The notes: generated by a model from the sequence alone, not told the origin. A stretch of DNA of 64,000 nt from Marinobacter sp. ELB17 (GCF_000169375.1 NZ_AAXY01000004.1:186001-250000), one strand, 5' to 3'; numbered from the stretch's first letter, positions 36,826 to 46,391 are shown. A program made the numbers and translations.

Positions 36826-37222
36826 TCAAAAACAGATCATCGCCTTTAGTTGTGCACTGGCATTGGTCGGTTGCGCTATTCAGCCACCCGCCGAAACAGC
36901 GGCTGCAATCGACCGCGAGCAACTTCAGATCGACCCGGAAGTAAACTATTTTGTGGCCGTAACAGAGCTGCTAAGCCAGCGCATTGCTCAGCCTGGCGGA
37001 GAGGCCCTGTTGCAAATCCAGTACGCTGTTGAGGCACGCTCTAACGGCGATCTGGCTTGGAAAGTGACCTGGTTTGATCCCAACGGCATGGTCGTAAAAG
37101 GCGTTGGCGAGGGCTATCGAAAAGTCTCGCTATTAACCGGTCAAACCCGTTATTTCACCGCAACGGCGCCCCACGCCCGCGTTACCGATTATCAGCTCCA
37201 TCTTCGTGAGCCTCAGCAATAA
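36788..37222 (+). CDS. YcfL-family lipoprotein (DUF1425)
   Basis: This is a short lipoprotein of 144 residues from the first ATG, or 134 from the third at 36818. The lipobox is LALVGC. The domain matches YcfL: LQIQYAVEARSNGDLAWKVT, WFDPNGMVV and a YRKVSLLTGQTRYF block. YcfL is encoded beside LpoB in E. coli (ycfL-lpoB/ycfM). The start is uncertain because of the triple repeat; the third ATG leaves a signal of 18 residues before the Cys, the most usual length. It sits between the large lipoprotein and LpoB in the same operon. Confidence 0.85.
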   Translation: MRVQAMKTQAMRFQKQIIAFSCALALVGCAIQPPAETAAAIDREQLQIDPEVNYFVAVTELLSQRIAQPGGEALLQIQYAVEARSNGDLAWKVTWFDPNGMVVKGVGEGYRKVSLLTGQTRYFTATAPHARVTDYQLHLREPQQ

Positions 37223-37231
37223 GGATTCTGT

Positions 37232-37834
37232 ATGTTCAAACTTCCCATTGTGTTTTGTGTCAGCATGCTCATGCTTGCCGGCTGTGCGACTCCTACCCGA
37301 TATATCGACCCGGCTGCTGACGATGGCCCTGTGACCATGACCATGGATTACCGGGATTTCGAAAAAGCGGCCACCGAGGCCGTTGATGACATGCTTGCCA
37401 GCGGCGCCGTTAGTAAACCCAATGGCGAGCGTTACATCATGGTGGTCAGTCGCGTTACCAATGACACGATGCAGCGTATCGACACAGATCAGCTCACCAA
37501 GAAGATCCGTGTGGCGCTGCTGCGCTCCGGCAAAGTCGTGACCACCACAGCGGTAGGTCTTGATGGTGCTGAAGATGAAATGAGCGCGCGTGCGCGCGAG
37601 TTGCGTGATTCTGAAGAGTTTGACCAGTCGAATGTGCAACGCAAAGGCACCTTGAAGGCGCCAGACCTGAGCCTGTCCGGTAAGATTCTGCAGCGCAATC
37701 ACAAAGCAGGTAAAGAGCAGCAAGTTGAATATTACATTCAACTGTCACTGACCGACCTGGTGACAGGCCTGGCAACCTGGGAGGTAGAAACGCCCATTAT
37801 CAAGCGTGGGCCCAATGAATCCGTTTCCTGGTAA
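37232..37834 (+). CDS. lpoB: Penicillin-binding protein activator LpoB-like lipoprotein
   Basis: This 200-residue outer membrane lipoprotein has a signal and lipobox, LMLAGC. The mature part resembles LpoB, with YRDFEKAATEAVDDMLASGA near residue 37, NGERYIMVVSRVTNDT in the first strand pair and EYYIQLSLTDLVTGLATWE near the end. LpoB activates the bifunctional cell wall synthase PBP1b in E. coli. It is last in the three-gene operon and a hairpin follows. The linker between anchor and domain is shorter than in E. coli. I rate the family as sure and the PBP partner as inferred. Confidence 0.88.
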   Translation: MFKLPIVFCVSMLMLAGCATPTRYIDPAADDGPVTMTMDYRDFEKAATEAVDDMLASGAVSKPNGERYIMVVSRVTNDTMQRIDTDQLTKKIRVALLRSGKVVTTTAVGLDGAEDEMSARARELRDSEEFDQSNVQRKGTLKAPDLSLSGKILQRNHKAGKEQQVEYYIQLSLTDLVTGLATWEVETPIIKRGPNESVSW

Positions 37835-37859
37835 ACGGCTGCGGCTGAAGGTGCCGTTT
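37833..37859 (+). terminator. Possible terminator hairpin after lpoB
   Basis: AAACGGC (37833-37839) pairs with GCCGTTT (37853-37859), with the second arm ending in TTT then CTTG. It begins on the lpoB stop codon. A second hairpin, TGCCCCTG/CAGGGGCA, lies at 37920-37942. Both are plausible 3' ends, but the T-runs are short. Confidence 0.4.
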
Positions 37860-37970
37860 CTTGCGCACCAGCGGCCGGTTTTCCACCCGGCACTTATTTG
37901 AGCCATACTTGAATTTGTATGCCCCTGCTTGAAACAGGGGCACTTTCATAGTCTGGCAACGGGACAAAAA

Positions 37971-39296
37971 GTGGCTTCTCTTCAGATACAAGAACGTCTT
38001 GCTGCTGCTGAAAAATGGATACTGGCAAATCCTAATCCGCCGCAAAACTGGCCCTGGACCTGGCTCTATAAAACCGGGCGTTCGCTGTACGCGCTGATTC
38101 GTGACTTTATCAGCGGCCAGCTTACTCTTCACGCCATGAGCTTGGTTTACACCACGTTATTGAGCATTGTGCCGTTGCTGGCGCTAAGCTTTTCGGTGTT
38201 GAAGGCTCTGGGCGTGCATCAGAAAATGGAGCCGTTCCTGTACCAGTTTTTCCAGCCGCTGGGCCCCCAGGGTATTGAAATAGCAGAGCGCATTTTGGGC
38301 TTTGTGGACAATATGAAAGTGGGTGTGTTGGGCTCGGTGGGCCTTGCGGTGCTGGTGTACACGGTGGTGTCGCTGGTGCAGAAAATAGAGCGCTCGTTTA
38401 ATATGATTTGGCGGGTGCCAGAGATGCGCTCTTTGGCACAGCGCTTCAGTAACTATTTAAGCGTTATCATGGTGGGGCCGCTGCTGATGGTGTCCGCTAT
38501 TGGTATTAGCGCCACCATTTTTTCCTCATCGTTTGTGCAAACCCTGATTGAGATAGAACCTTTCGGTTCGGTGATTTTACTGGTCAGCCGCTTTACACCG
38601 TTCTTTCTGGTAGTGGGAGCCTTCACGTTTGTTTATGTGTTCATTCCCAACACACGAGTAAAGTTACGTTACGCGTTTCTGGCAGGCCTGATTGCTGGCG
38701 TGTCCTGGCAGGGGGCTGGGATGCTGTTTGCGTCGTTCGTGGCCGGGTCTGCCAAATACGCCGCCATTTACTCCAGCTTTGCCATCGGCATTATCATGCT
38801 GATCTGGATCTACCTGAACTGGATGATACTGCTGCTGGGCGCCAGTTTGAGCTTTTACTTGCAGAATCCGGGCTCTGTGGCCAAGCGCCATCAGGTGCAG
38901 CTGGCGCCGGAGTTGCAGGAACATGTCGCCTTGGCGTTGATGTGGATGGTGGCCAAGCCGTTTCACGAGGGCCGGCCCGCGCCGCGGCAGGAAGCGGTTG
39001 AGCACGAGCTCAGAGTTCCGGGGGAGGTCACCCGTAATGTCAGTGACAAACTCATCCGCGCCAAACTGCTGACGCTGGCAGGCAGCCAGGGCGACTGCTT
39101 GCACCCGGCCCGGTCGCTGGAGCGAATTTCGGTGGGTGACGTACTGAAGGCCGTGCGTAATGATGAAGATAACGTGGTGGCCCGTTTGCCAGCGCTGCTA
39201 CCAAAAAGCCTGTTTGGCCGATCCACGAAGGGCGACGAGATCACCTTTGCTGAACTGCTGGCCGGTGAAGACAGACAGAGCCCGTTAGCGCCTTAG
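37971..39296 (+). CDS. YihY/BrkB-family inner membrane protein
   Basis: This 441-residue protein carries the YihY/BrkB domain, often mislabelled as ribonuclease BN. Six hydrophobic segments lie between residues 60 and 290, including LVYTTLLSIVPLLALSFSVL and YSSFAIGIIMLIWIYLNWMI. After the membrane part is a soluble C-terminus of about 150 residues with winged-helix character. The GTG at 37971 is chosen; an upstream TTG start at 37929 lies inside the 37920-37942 hairpin and is unlikely. The 3' end overlaps the convergent HDOD gene by four bases. The transported or regulated molecule is unknown. Confidence 0.88.
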   Translation: MASLQIQERLAAAEKWILANPNPPQNWPWTWLYKTGRSLYALIRDFISGQLTLHAMSLVYTTLLSIVPLLALSFSVLKALGVHQKMEPFLYQFFQPLGPQGIEIAERILGFVDNMKVGVLGSVGLAVLVYTVVSLVQKIERSFNMIWRVPEMRSLAQRFSNYLSVIMVGPLLMVSAIGISATIFSSSFVQTLIEIEPFGSVILLVSRFTPFFLVVGAFTFVYVFIPNTRVKLRYAFLAGLIAGVSWQGAGMLFASFVAGSAKYAAIYSSFAIGIIMLIWIYLNWMILLLGASLSFYLQNPGSVAKRHQVQLAPELQEHVALALMWMVAKPFHEGRPAPRQEAVEHELRVPGEVTRNVSDKLIRAKLLTLAGSQGDCLHPARSLERISVGDVLKAVRNDEDNVVARLPALLPKSLFGRSTKGDEITFAELLAGEDRQSPLAP

Positions 39297-40345
39297 TCAT
39301 GAGCTGCCGGCGTATTTTTGGTATCTTCGAGCATGGGCTTCAGGGCAGCCTGAACCCGCGTGACGTCTTGCTTGCTCAAGTGCACCAATGCTGGAAGGTC
39401 TTCTTCTGCCAAATTGCGCTGACGCGCTTGGCGTAGCACTTCGCGAGTGGCAATAATAATGCCGTCGATTAACGCGGAGTTTTCGTGGCTGCGTGGGTTC
39501 TCGGGCCCGTGCAGAAGGCCCTGATAGTTGTCAGAAAGTCCCCAAGTGCGGGCGATAAGCCGGGCCACCGGCCATTGATAGCGCACTAGAATCTGGTGCA
39601 AAGTGGCCGGCTTGAGTTTGACTAAAGTGCCATCTGCGCCGGCGGGCACCAGGCGATGAGCCTCGCGGTAAAGCGTTATATAGGCTAGAGCAGGCAGCAA
39701 GCCCGCCATAAAATAAATGCTGGCGTCCTTACCCTGAAGGCGGGCAACGGTTTCTGCTGCGCGTGCGCTAGCCATGCCCCAGCGCCAGGCACGATCGGTG
39801 AAGGTGGTTTCTTCACTGTCACGTGATGACATCATTGGTCGCATTAATGCGGCGGATACAACACTGCGGATTCCGTTCATGCCTAGCATTAAAATTGCTT
39901 GATCTACGGTTTCAATGTCATTTTTGTCCGGACGAAAAAACGGACTGTTGGCGATTTTTAGCAGCTGATCCGTCAGCGCTGGATCACGCAGGATAATATT
40001 ACCCAGATCCTGGCGCGTGGTGGTGTCATCAGACAGCGCACTCATCAGCATGGGCAGGCTCATGGGTTGGCGCGGTAGTTCGCTGAGCTCACCGGCGCGC
40101 AAGCGCTTTGCCATCGCTTCGATCGTCGCCTCTGCGTTTTCCAGGTTGGCTCCCAACGTTTGCGGCCGCGTATCCAGCAACCAGCAAAAAAGGTGCTGGC
40201 GCAGTGCCTCAGCGAGCGGACTATGGGCTTCCGCCTTGCTACTGGAACCACCTTTGCTGAAGAAACCATTGCCGAGGGCTGACGTCGGCGTGGTTGTGTC
40301 GGCGCGGTTGAAGTAACCGCTGATCCAGGAAAGCAGTCCTGGCAT
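39293..40345 (-). CDS. HDOD-domain protein
   Basis: This 350-residue cytoplasmic protein has an HDOD domain, a catalytically modified relative of HD phosphohydrolases. It is recognised from LPMLMSALSDDTTTRQDLGN, LRDPALTDQLLKIANSPFF and AILMLGMNGIRSVVSAALM. Members act as signalling scaffolds, often in motility or surface control. The ATG at 40345 has CGGAGG five bases upstream; the frame opens at 40399 but lacks a ribosome site there. It stands alone on the minus strand. The partner is unknown. Confidence 0.87.
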   Translation of the reverse strand: MPGLLSWISGYFNRADTTTPTSALGNGFFSKGGSSSKAEAHSPLAEALRQHLFCWLLDTRPQTLGANLENAEATIEAMAKRLRAGELSELPRQPMSLPMLMSALSDDTTTRQDLGNIILRDPALTDQLLKIANSPFFRPDKNDIETVDQAILMLGMNGIRSVVSAALMRPMMSSRDSEETTFTDRAWRWGMASARAAETVARLQGKDASIYFMAGLLPALAYITLYREAHRLVPAGADGTLVKLKPATLHQILVRYQWPVARLIARTWGLSDNYQGLLHGPENPRSHENSALIDGIIIATREVLRQARQRNLAEEDLPALVHLSKQDVTRVQAALKPMLEDTKNTPAAHD

Positions 40346-40470
40346 TAAAACCTCCGGAGCAGAATGCAGGCGAGTGGTTGAGTGTGCAGACAGATCCATG
40401 CCGCGAATCCGACACGTTATACTATAGATCTAAAATGGCACGTTTCCATGTTTACTGCATGCTGAATGAC

Positions 40471-41700
40471 CTACGCCAAGGCCTGCCCAAACACCAGAAT
40501 CAGCTGGCCAATACCGGCCAACATACCCAGCACTGCACCCACCAGAATCAGTTTGATTTCATCTTCCTGAAAGCACGGCCGCAGCAAGTCCTGAAACTCG
40601 CCGGAAGACAACGCCAGCATGCGCTCGACCATAATGGATTCAATGGCTCGTGCACGATCTTTTTGAAAAGCCGGTTGGCTTAAGGATCTGCGGGACAGCT
40701 CAACGGCCTTGCTTTCCAGCTGGTTGCGTAAGCTGGCTGCGGCAGCGGGACCCAGCGCCATGTGTGCCAGAGTTTGATTGACGCCTGCGTCTGCGTTAAG
40801 CAGCGGCCGTAAATGTGCTTTGATGATATCCAGCGCCTGCCCGCCCCGGGGGCCATCCAGTATGGCATCTATAATATTACCCACCGTGAGTATGTCGTGG
40901 GCCACAATGTGGCAGAAGGATTCGGCCACCTCTGGTTGACGTTTCAGAAACAACCCCTGAATGCGCCAACGGCCAATGCGCACTGGGTACAGCGGGCGGA
41001 AAATAACGTTTAGGGCAATCCAGTTGGTGGCAAAGCCCACCAGTAAACCGCCCAGCGGCAGTACCCACCACACTGGAAATACGTACCACAGCAGCATCTG
41101 TAACAGGCCAAAGCCAAAACCCAGATACAGGCCTGATTTTACAATAAAATGGAATTCACGGTAGCCGCAGGTCAGAAATATGCGGTTCAGCAGGGTTTTG
41201 TCGGCGGTGAGCCGGTCTACTACCATGGTTTTGATGTCTAACAGCTGTTCCGCGTTTTGCGCTATGTCGTCCATTACTTGCATCACCAGCGCGGGCAAGG
41301 CTTTGCGCGCTCGCTCGTACACCAGCCGTTTGGCCGGGCCTGGCAAGCTCTGCCACAACGCCGGCGATTCGCGCATCATTAGCTCGTTTACGTAGCCTTC
41401 AAGCCGCGGGTTTATGGTGTGGATGAGCTGGGTTGCGAGTACGTTGGGGTCTAGCTGCTGGAAGATTTGCGGCACGGTGCCAATCTTGGCGATGGTGGCG
41501 TCGACGCTGATGAACGCCATTTTTCGGGCTTTTGAGGGAATAATGCCTTGCCAGCCCAGGTACGGTGGCCAGCCAAAAAATTCGATGGGGTAAAAAGTCA
41601 TCTTGATGGCCAGCCAGTTGGTGCCCCAGCCGATACAGGCTGCGATTACCGGGATGCTGAGGTACTGCAAGAGTTCGATGGAAGTGGCCAGGCTTGTCAT
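40471..41700 (-). CDS. DUF445-family membrane protein
   Basis: This 409-residue protein belongs to DUF445. The start contains a hydrophobic segment with IAACIGWGTNWLAIKMTFYP, and the pattern is echoed in the middle as LGGLLVGFATNWIALNVIF, the mark of the family. A further helix, LILVGAVLGMLAGIGQLILV, lies at the end. Members anchor in the cell envelope; their role is unknown, though a membrane-attached scaffold is suggested. The ATG at 41700 is preferred to a GTG six bases upstream. It follows rsmE with a 63-base gap and may share its transcript. Confidence 0.88.
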   Translation of the reverse strand: MTSLATSIELLQYLSIPVIAACIGWGTNWLAIKMTFYPIEFFGWPPYLGWQGIIPSKARKMAFISVDATIAKIGTVPQIFQQLDPNVLATQLIHTINPRLEGYVNELMMRESPALWQSLPGPAKRLVYERARKALPALVMQVMDDIAQNAEQLLDIKTMVVDRLTADKTLLNRIFLTCGYREFHFIVKSGLYLGFGFGLLQMLLWYVFPVWWVLPLGGLLVGFATNWIALNVIFRPLYPVRIGRWRIQGLFLKRQPEVAESFCHIVAHDILTVGNIIDAILDGPRGGQALDIIKAHLRPLLNADAGVNQTLAHMALGPAAAASLRNQLESKAVELSRRSLSQPAFQKDRARAIESIMVERMLALSSGEFQDLLRPCFQEDEIKLILVGAVLGMLAGIGQLILVFGQALA

Positions 41701-41763
41701 CCGCACGTCTTAACGATTGGGTGTGTGGGTGATTTAGCCAGCTCGGGAAAGCACATACGGGGA

Positions 41764-42498
41764 TCAGGCACCAAAATCACCCCACAGCCACTGGCAGAGT
41801 GCCATGGCGGCAACCGGTGCGGTTTCCGTGCGGAGCACTCTCGGGCCGAGAGCAATCGGGAGGAAGCCGGATTTTTCGGCTTGGGCAATTTCGTCGGCGC
41901 TCAGGCCGCCTTCGGGACCGATCATCAGGGCAACGCTGTTGGGCTTGGCCAGAGAATCCAGTGACTGTTCGGTGCGGTGGTGGAGCACCAGGCGCACGTC
42001 GCAGCGCTGGCTGTATTCCAGCCATTCGGTGATGTTCATCACCGGTAGAATGTCCGGCACCCGTGCGCGGCCGCATTGTTCGGCGGCGCTGATGGCTACC
42101 GAGCGCCAGTGGCTCAGGCGCTTGTCTTCGCGGTCGCCTTTCAGGCGTACATCGCAGCGTTCGGTGGAAAGAGGCACGATTCGGGTAACGCCCATTTCCG
42201 TCGCTTTCTGCACTGCGTAGTCCATGCGGTCACCCTTTGACAGGGTCTGCCCGAGCACGATCTCCAACGCCGATTCACTGCTGTTTGCAGTGGGTTGTTC
42301 CACCTGAACCGTCACGTTTTTCTTGCTGGCGCTGGCAATCAGCGCCCGGTAGTCCTGGCCATCGCCGTTGAACAGGCTTAATGCCTGGCCAGGTTGCATG
42401 CGCAATACCCGGCCCACATGTTGTGCGGCGTTGTCGTCCAGCTGCGCGTCTGCGCCGGCCTGTAACGGAGTGTCGGTGTAGATTCGTGGTATTCGCAA
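41764..42498 (-). CDS. rsmE: 16S rRNA (uracil1498-N3)-methyltransferase RsmE
   Basis: This 244-residue SPOUT enzyme methylates U1498 of 16S rRNA. The N-terminal PUA-like part starts MRIPRIYTDTPL and contains QHVGRVLRMQPGQAL. The C-terminal knot binds SAM; the motif is MIGPEGGLSADEIAQAEKSG followed by LGPRVLRTETAPVAAM. Length is typical. It lies 24 bases after bioA on the minus strand, so the two share an operon. Confidence 0.96.
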   Translation of the reverse strand: MRIPRIYTDTPLQAGADAQLDDNAAQHVGRVLRMQPGQALSLFNGDGQDYRALIASASKKNVTVQVEQPTANSSESALEIVLGQTLSKGDRMDYAVQKATEMGVTRIVPLSTERCDVRLKGDREDKRLSHWRSVAISAAEQCGRARVPDILPVMNITEWLEYSQRCDVRLVLHHRTEQSLDSLAKPNSVALMIGPEGGLSADEIAQAEKSGFLPIALGPRVLRTETAPVAAMALCQWLWGDFGA

Positions 42499-42522
42499 CG
42501 CAGTTTTCCTTAAAGGCGCGAA

Positions 42523-43872
42523 TCAGTCGCGCACAGCGATATTAATGCCCTCCGTGGCTACCCGGGCCAGATGCTGAATCTGGTCTTCGGTGATCACATA
42601 GGGCGGCATAAAATACACCACATTGCCCAGCGGGCGTAACAAGGCCTGGCGGGTGAGCGAGTGCTGGTACACTTTCAAACCGCGCCTTTCCTTCCAGTGG
42701 AAGGGCGTTTTGTCGGCTTTGTTTTTAACCATTTCAATGGCCAGCGTCATGCCGTGTTGGCGAATATCACCCACGTTGGGGTGATCAGCCAGATGAGCGA
42801 CCGACTCAGCCATACAGGCCGACAGGCGCCGGTTATTCTCAATGACTCGATCATCACGGAAAATGTCGAGAGTTGCCAGTGCTACGGCGCAGCCAATGGG
42901 GTTGCCGGTGTAACTGTGGCTGTGCAAAAACGCCCGCATGGTTTCGTAATCGTCGTAAAACCCGTTGTAGACGGTATCAGTGGTCAGCACCACAGACAAT
43001 GGCAGGTAGCCTGCGGTCAGGCCTTTTGACAAGCACATGAAATCCGGTGTGATGCCCGCCTGCTCGCAGGCGAATAGGGTACCAGTGCGGCCAAAGCCCA
43101 CGGCAATTTCGTCAGCAATCAGATGTACGCCGTACCGGTCACACGCTTCGCGCAGTTTGGTGTGGTAAATCGGGTGGTGCATGCGCATGCCGCCGGCGCA
43201 TTGAATGAGCGGCTCCACCACCACCGCGGAGATTTCGTGGTGCCTTTCTGCCAGCAGCGCTTCCATCGCTTCAAACTGACGCAGGGCGAAGGCTTCGTCG
43301 GTTTCACCGGGCTCTTTCAGGTAGGCGTCCGGTGAGGGCGCAGTAATCACTTCCATCAACAATGGCTGGTAGGTGTCTTTGTAAATCGCCACATCACCGA
43401 GTGCCAGCGCGCCCAAGGTTTCACCGTGGTAGCTGTTGGCGAGATTCACGAAGTACTTTTTGTTCGGCTGGCCCTGGTTCTTCCAGTAGTGAAAACTCAT
43501 CTTCAGTGCCGCTTCGATAGCCGACGAACCATTGTCGGCGTAAAAGCACTTGTTCAGTCCTTCCGGCGTTACCTCAATCAATCGCTCTGACAGGTTCACC
43601 ACGGGCTCGTGGCTGAAACCAGCCAGAATAACGTGTTCCAGCTGGCCGATCTGTTCGATGATCGCGTTGTTGATGCGGTCGTTGGAGTGGCCAAACAGAT
43701 TCACCCACCAAGAGCTTACCGCGTCGATATAGCGGTTATTTTCGAAGTCTTCCAGCCACACCCCTTTGCCTTTTTTAATCGGGATCAGCGGCAAGGTTTC
43801 GTGGTCTTTCATCTGGGTACAGGGGTGCCACACGGACTTAAGGTCACGGGCTACGAGGTCGGCATTGCGCAT
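42523..43872 (-). CDS. bioA: Adenosylmethionine-8-amino-7-oxononanoate aminotransferase BioA
   Basis: This 449-residue PLP enzyme makes 7,8-diaminopelargonate in biotin synthesis, using SAM as amino donor. The start DLVARDLKSVWHPCTQMKDH is typical for BioA. The substrate-binding part SSWWVNLFGHSN and the PLP lysine in LSKGLTAGYLPLS are present, with DEIAVGFGRTGTLFACEQ before it. Length is normal. The other bio genes are not in the window. SAM demand could link it loosely to the metK region, but the distance is large. Confidence 0.96.
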   Translation of the reverse strand: MRNADLVARDLKSVWHPCTQMKDHETLPLIPIKKGKGVWLEDFENNRYIDAVSSWWVNLFGHSNDRINNAIIEQIGQLEHVILAGFSHEPVVNLSERLIEVTPEGLNKCFYADNGSSAIEAALKMSFHYWKNQGQPNKKYFVNLANSYHGETLGALALGDVAIYKDTYQPLLMEVITAPSPDAYLKEPGETDEAFALRQFEAMEALLAERHHEISAVVVEPLIQCAGGMRMHHPIYHTKLREACDRYGVHLIADEIAVGFGRTGTLFACEQAGITPDFMCLSKGLTAGYLPLSVVLTTDTVYNGFYDDYETMRAFLHSHSYTGNPIGCAVALATLDIFRDDRVIENNRRLSACMAESVAHLADHPNVGDIRQHGMTLAIEMVKNKADKTPFHWKERRGLKVYQHSLTRQALLRPLGNVVYFMPPYVITEDQIQHLARVATEGINIAVRD

Positions 43873-44087
43873 GTTAGCTCTCCGATAAGGCGATGGTTCT
43901 GACGTAATAACTTGGCGGCTGTTAACCTTTGGCGATAATACAGTTAACAGCGCTGACTGACCACAGTGCCTTAGCCCCCCGGGGATTTATTAGTCACCGC
44001 ATTCAGGTCTGCTAAGCTATTAAAAGCCCGACCCGAAACCGGCGCTTTCCACATGACGTAAACTGATCCGAAGCGCGGCGGTGGCAT

Positions 44088-45158
44088 ATGAGGCAGCGAA
44101 TTAGTTTCTGCACGACATCGGATGGTGTACGCATTGCGTACGCTGTTGCAGGCAGTGGCCCTCCGCTCATTCGCGTCGGGGGTTGGCTAACGCATGTGGA
44201 ACGCGATTGGGATAGCCCTGTGTGGCAACATTGGATGCGCGAGCTTACCCATGAGCACACTCTCGCTCGCTTCGACATCCGTGGTAGCGGATTGTCTGAT
44301 CAAGAGGTCTGCGAACAGGGCATGGAAGCGTGGGTTAGAGACCTTGAGGCAGTTGCCGACAGCCTGGGCTGGAAACGCTTCTCGCTGATCGGTCTATGCC
44401 AGGGCGGCCCCATCGCTTTGCTGTACGCCTTTCGTCATCCCGAACGGGTAGACCGGGTGGTGCTCTACAACGCCTATACCAACGGGGCGTTCACTAGCGG
44501 AGCCAGTGAACGCAGTAGCGAAGAGGCCGAGGCGTTGGCGACCATGATAAAAATCGGTTGGGGACGCAAATCCGGTGCTTTCCGCGAGCTATTTGCCCGT
44601 CGTTTGTCTCCTGGTCACAGTGCGGAGCAGATTGACTGGTGGGACGAACTGCAAAAGATCACGGCCTCACCGGAGAATGCCGTCCGGTTGTGGCGCGGCT
44701 TCCACGAGATTGACGTCCGCGACGTGCTTCAGGATATCCATGTTCCGACACTGGTCGCTCATGTTGAGGGTGATGCCATGGTGCCCTTCGAGCTGGGGCG
44801 CAGCCTTGCATCGCAACTACCCGATTCACGATTTTTACCGCTTAAGGGCGCAAACCACATACTGCAGCTCGAAGACAGTTCCTGGCCGGTGTTCGTTGGT
44901 GAATTGCGCCGCTTTCTCTCCGATGGGCCTGCGACACCCTGGAGTTCGGCTGCCGAGGTTGGCGAGCTGACGCCCCGCCAGCGAATGATTCTCGACCGGG
45001 TAGCACGGGGGCAGTCGAATATCGAAATCGCCCAGGCCCTGTCGATTGCTAGCAAGACCGTCCGCAATCATGTCAGTGCCATTTGCAGCAAGCTCGATAT
45101 TTCGAGCCGCGCACAATTGATCGTGCAGGCACGAGAAAAGGGGTTCGGCACAGATTGA
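44088..45158 (+). CDS. Alpha/beta hydrolase fused to a LuxR-type helix-turn-helix
   Basis: Residues 1-275 of this 356-residue protein form an alpha/beta hydrolase fold; residues 290-350 are a LuxR DNA-binding domain (LTPRQRMILDRVARGQSNIE). The nucleophile elbow is GLCQGG, with Cys104 in the place of the usual Ser. The general-acid pair may be the Asp in VEGDAMVPF and the His in GANHILQL. It may thus sense a small molecule that fits the pocket and regulate transcription. The neighbours on the same strand are OsmC and a small membrane protein, which are likely targets. No known regulator name is assigned. Confidence 0.85.
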   Translation: MRQRISFCTTSDGVRIAYAVAGSGPPLIRVGGWLTHVERDWDSPVWQHWMRELTHEHTLARFDIRGSGLSDQEVCEQGMEAWVRDLEAVADSLGWKRFSLIGLCQGGPIALLYAFRHPERVDRVVLYNAYTNGAFTSGASERSSEEAEALATMIKIGWGRKSGAFRELFARRLSPGHSAEQIDWWDELQKITASPENAVRLWRGFHEIDVRDVLQDIHVPTLVAHVEGDAMVPFELGRSLASQLPDSRFLPLKGANHILQLEDSSWPVFVGELRRFLSDGPATPWSSAAEVGELTPRQRMILDRVARGQSNIEIAQALSIASKTVRNHVSAICSKLDISSRAQLIVQAREKGFGTD

Positions 45159-45287
45159 TCTCCATCCGGGACGTTTGTCCCCTATAACCGCAATACTTTC
45201 CGTCGAACCGGGACAGCTGCCTCATGCCCCGGCCTCCCGTTGTGACGTAGTTTGGAGTCTCATTCTTCGAACAGAAGGCGCTAAATC

Positions 45288-45857
45288 ATGAACACCAATG
45301 CTACGAACACCGAATCGAAGCTGGTTGCAGCTCGCCAGACCCCATTGCGGCAACGCTATCTTAAAGAACCCGAAGCCGCCTGGATTCGCGATGAAGCCCG
45401 GGCGGTCATAGGAAGCAGTGCTGACCCCTTCCACAGTGAGATCGAACCGGCAAACAACGCCGGAAAGCGCTGGTCTTTAGGTATCCATCAAGCGGTTGGG
45501 GGTTATCACGATGCCCCGAACCCGGGTGATCTGCTCGCGGCCTCACTCGCCGCATGTCTGCATTCAACCACTCGCATGATCGCACAGTGGCTAGAGATCG
45601 AACTCGCTGACGTCGAGGTTATGGTTGGGGCAGAGTGCGACGCGCGGGGCACCCTAATGGTGGACTCATCCGTGCCGGTAGGTTTCCAGCGCATGGATTG
45701 CAATGTGTGGCTTCAGATTGCTACGCGTACCGATGAAAAAAGACTAAAAGCCTTGATGGCGCGTTCGGAGGCCTGCTGTGTCGTCATGCAGACCCTTCGG
45801 GGAGGAGTAGACGTCAAGACACTCTGGCACATTGAGCAGGAGACATCTCATGCATGA
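45288..45857 (+). CDS. OsmC-family peroxiredoxin-like protein
   Basis: This 189-residue protein has the OsmC fold. Two conserved cysteines that act on organic peroxides can be placed: ACLHSTTRM near residue 91 and SEACCVV near residue 163. The N-terminal 60 residues are less conserved and longer than in E. coli OsmC. It lies 129 bases after the hydrolase/LuxR gene and overlaps the next gene by eight bases. The pair could respond to electrophile or peroxide stress. Whether it is a hydroperoxidase or a thiol-reactive relative is open. Confidence 0.85.
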   Translation: MNTNATNTESKLVAARQTPLRQRYLKEPEAAWIRDEARAVIGSSADPFHSEIEPANNAGKRWSLGIHQAVGGYHDAPNPGDLLAASLAACLHSTTRMIAQWLEIELADVEVMVGAECDARGTLMVDSSVPVGFQRMDCNVWLQIATRTDEKRLKALMARSEACCVVMQTLRGGVDVKTLWHIEQETSHA

Positions 45858-46236
45858 CCAATTGAAGCTTAAGTATTTGAAAGTCGCCCTTGTGGTGATC
45901 GGTATTTTCTTCATTGCAGGCATCTATTTAATGATGATGTGGGTATGGCCGTCTGGTTGGGCCTGGACGCCCAAGCAACCCGAATACGAACAAATGATTA
46001 TGGGGATGTACGCCACTCTGGGTGTGTTCCTCATTCGGGCTGCAAAAGCCCCGCTAGCCAATGCAAGCCTGATATGGTTCACGATCTGGTCGAGCATTGT
46101 TCACGCTGGAATTATGCTGGTGCAAGCGCTCGTCGATGAAACAGAGCGAGCGAACCTGTTAGGAGATATTCCTGCTCTGTTTCTTGTAGCGATTATCCTT
46201 TGGTATCTTATGCCAAAAGGAACCCCGGCTAGCTGA
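45850..46236 (+). CDS. Small four-helix membrane protein (DUF6632-like)
   Basis: This 128-residue protein has four hydrophobic segments: VALVVIGIFFIAGIYLMMMW, MIMGMYATLGVFLIRAA, SLIWFTIWSSIVHAGIMLVQ and DIPALFLVAIILWYLM. It resembles DUF6632 proteins, whose role is unknown. The start at 45850 has AGGAG upstream and overlaps the osmC stop by eight bases; the open frame starts at 45832. It belongs to the same small operon as the OsmC protein. Confidence 0.72.
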   Translation: MHDQLKLKYLKVALVVIGIFFIAGIYLMMMWVWPSGWAWTPKQPEYEQMIMGMYATLGVFLIRAAKAPLANASLIWFTIWSSIVHAGIMLVQALVDETERANLLGDIPALFLVAIILWYLMPKGTPAS

Positions 46237-46391
46237 GAACTGCGGGCCGCTCGACCGCATCACATTGTGAGCTCAGGTGATTTGGCCAGCGAGAGCAGGC
46301 GGTATAAGATAGGCCCTTCATCGCCGGGGCGAGAATTGCCCGATCACAGGCGATGATTCAACAAGGACGAACTCAACGCAAAGGATGCGAC

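Noticed and set aside
37929-37970. Longer start for the YihY-type protein
   Set aside because: The TTG lies within a stable hairpin and has no ribosome site.
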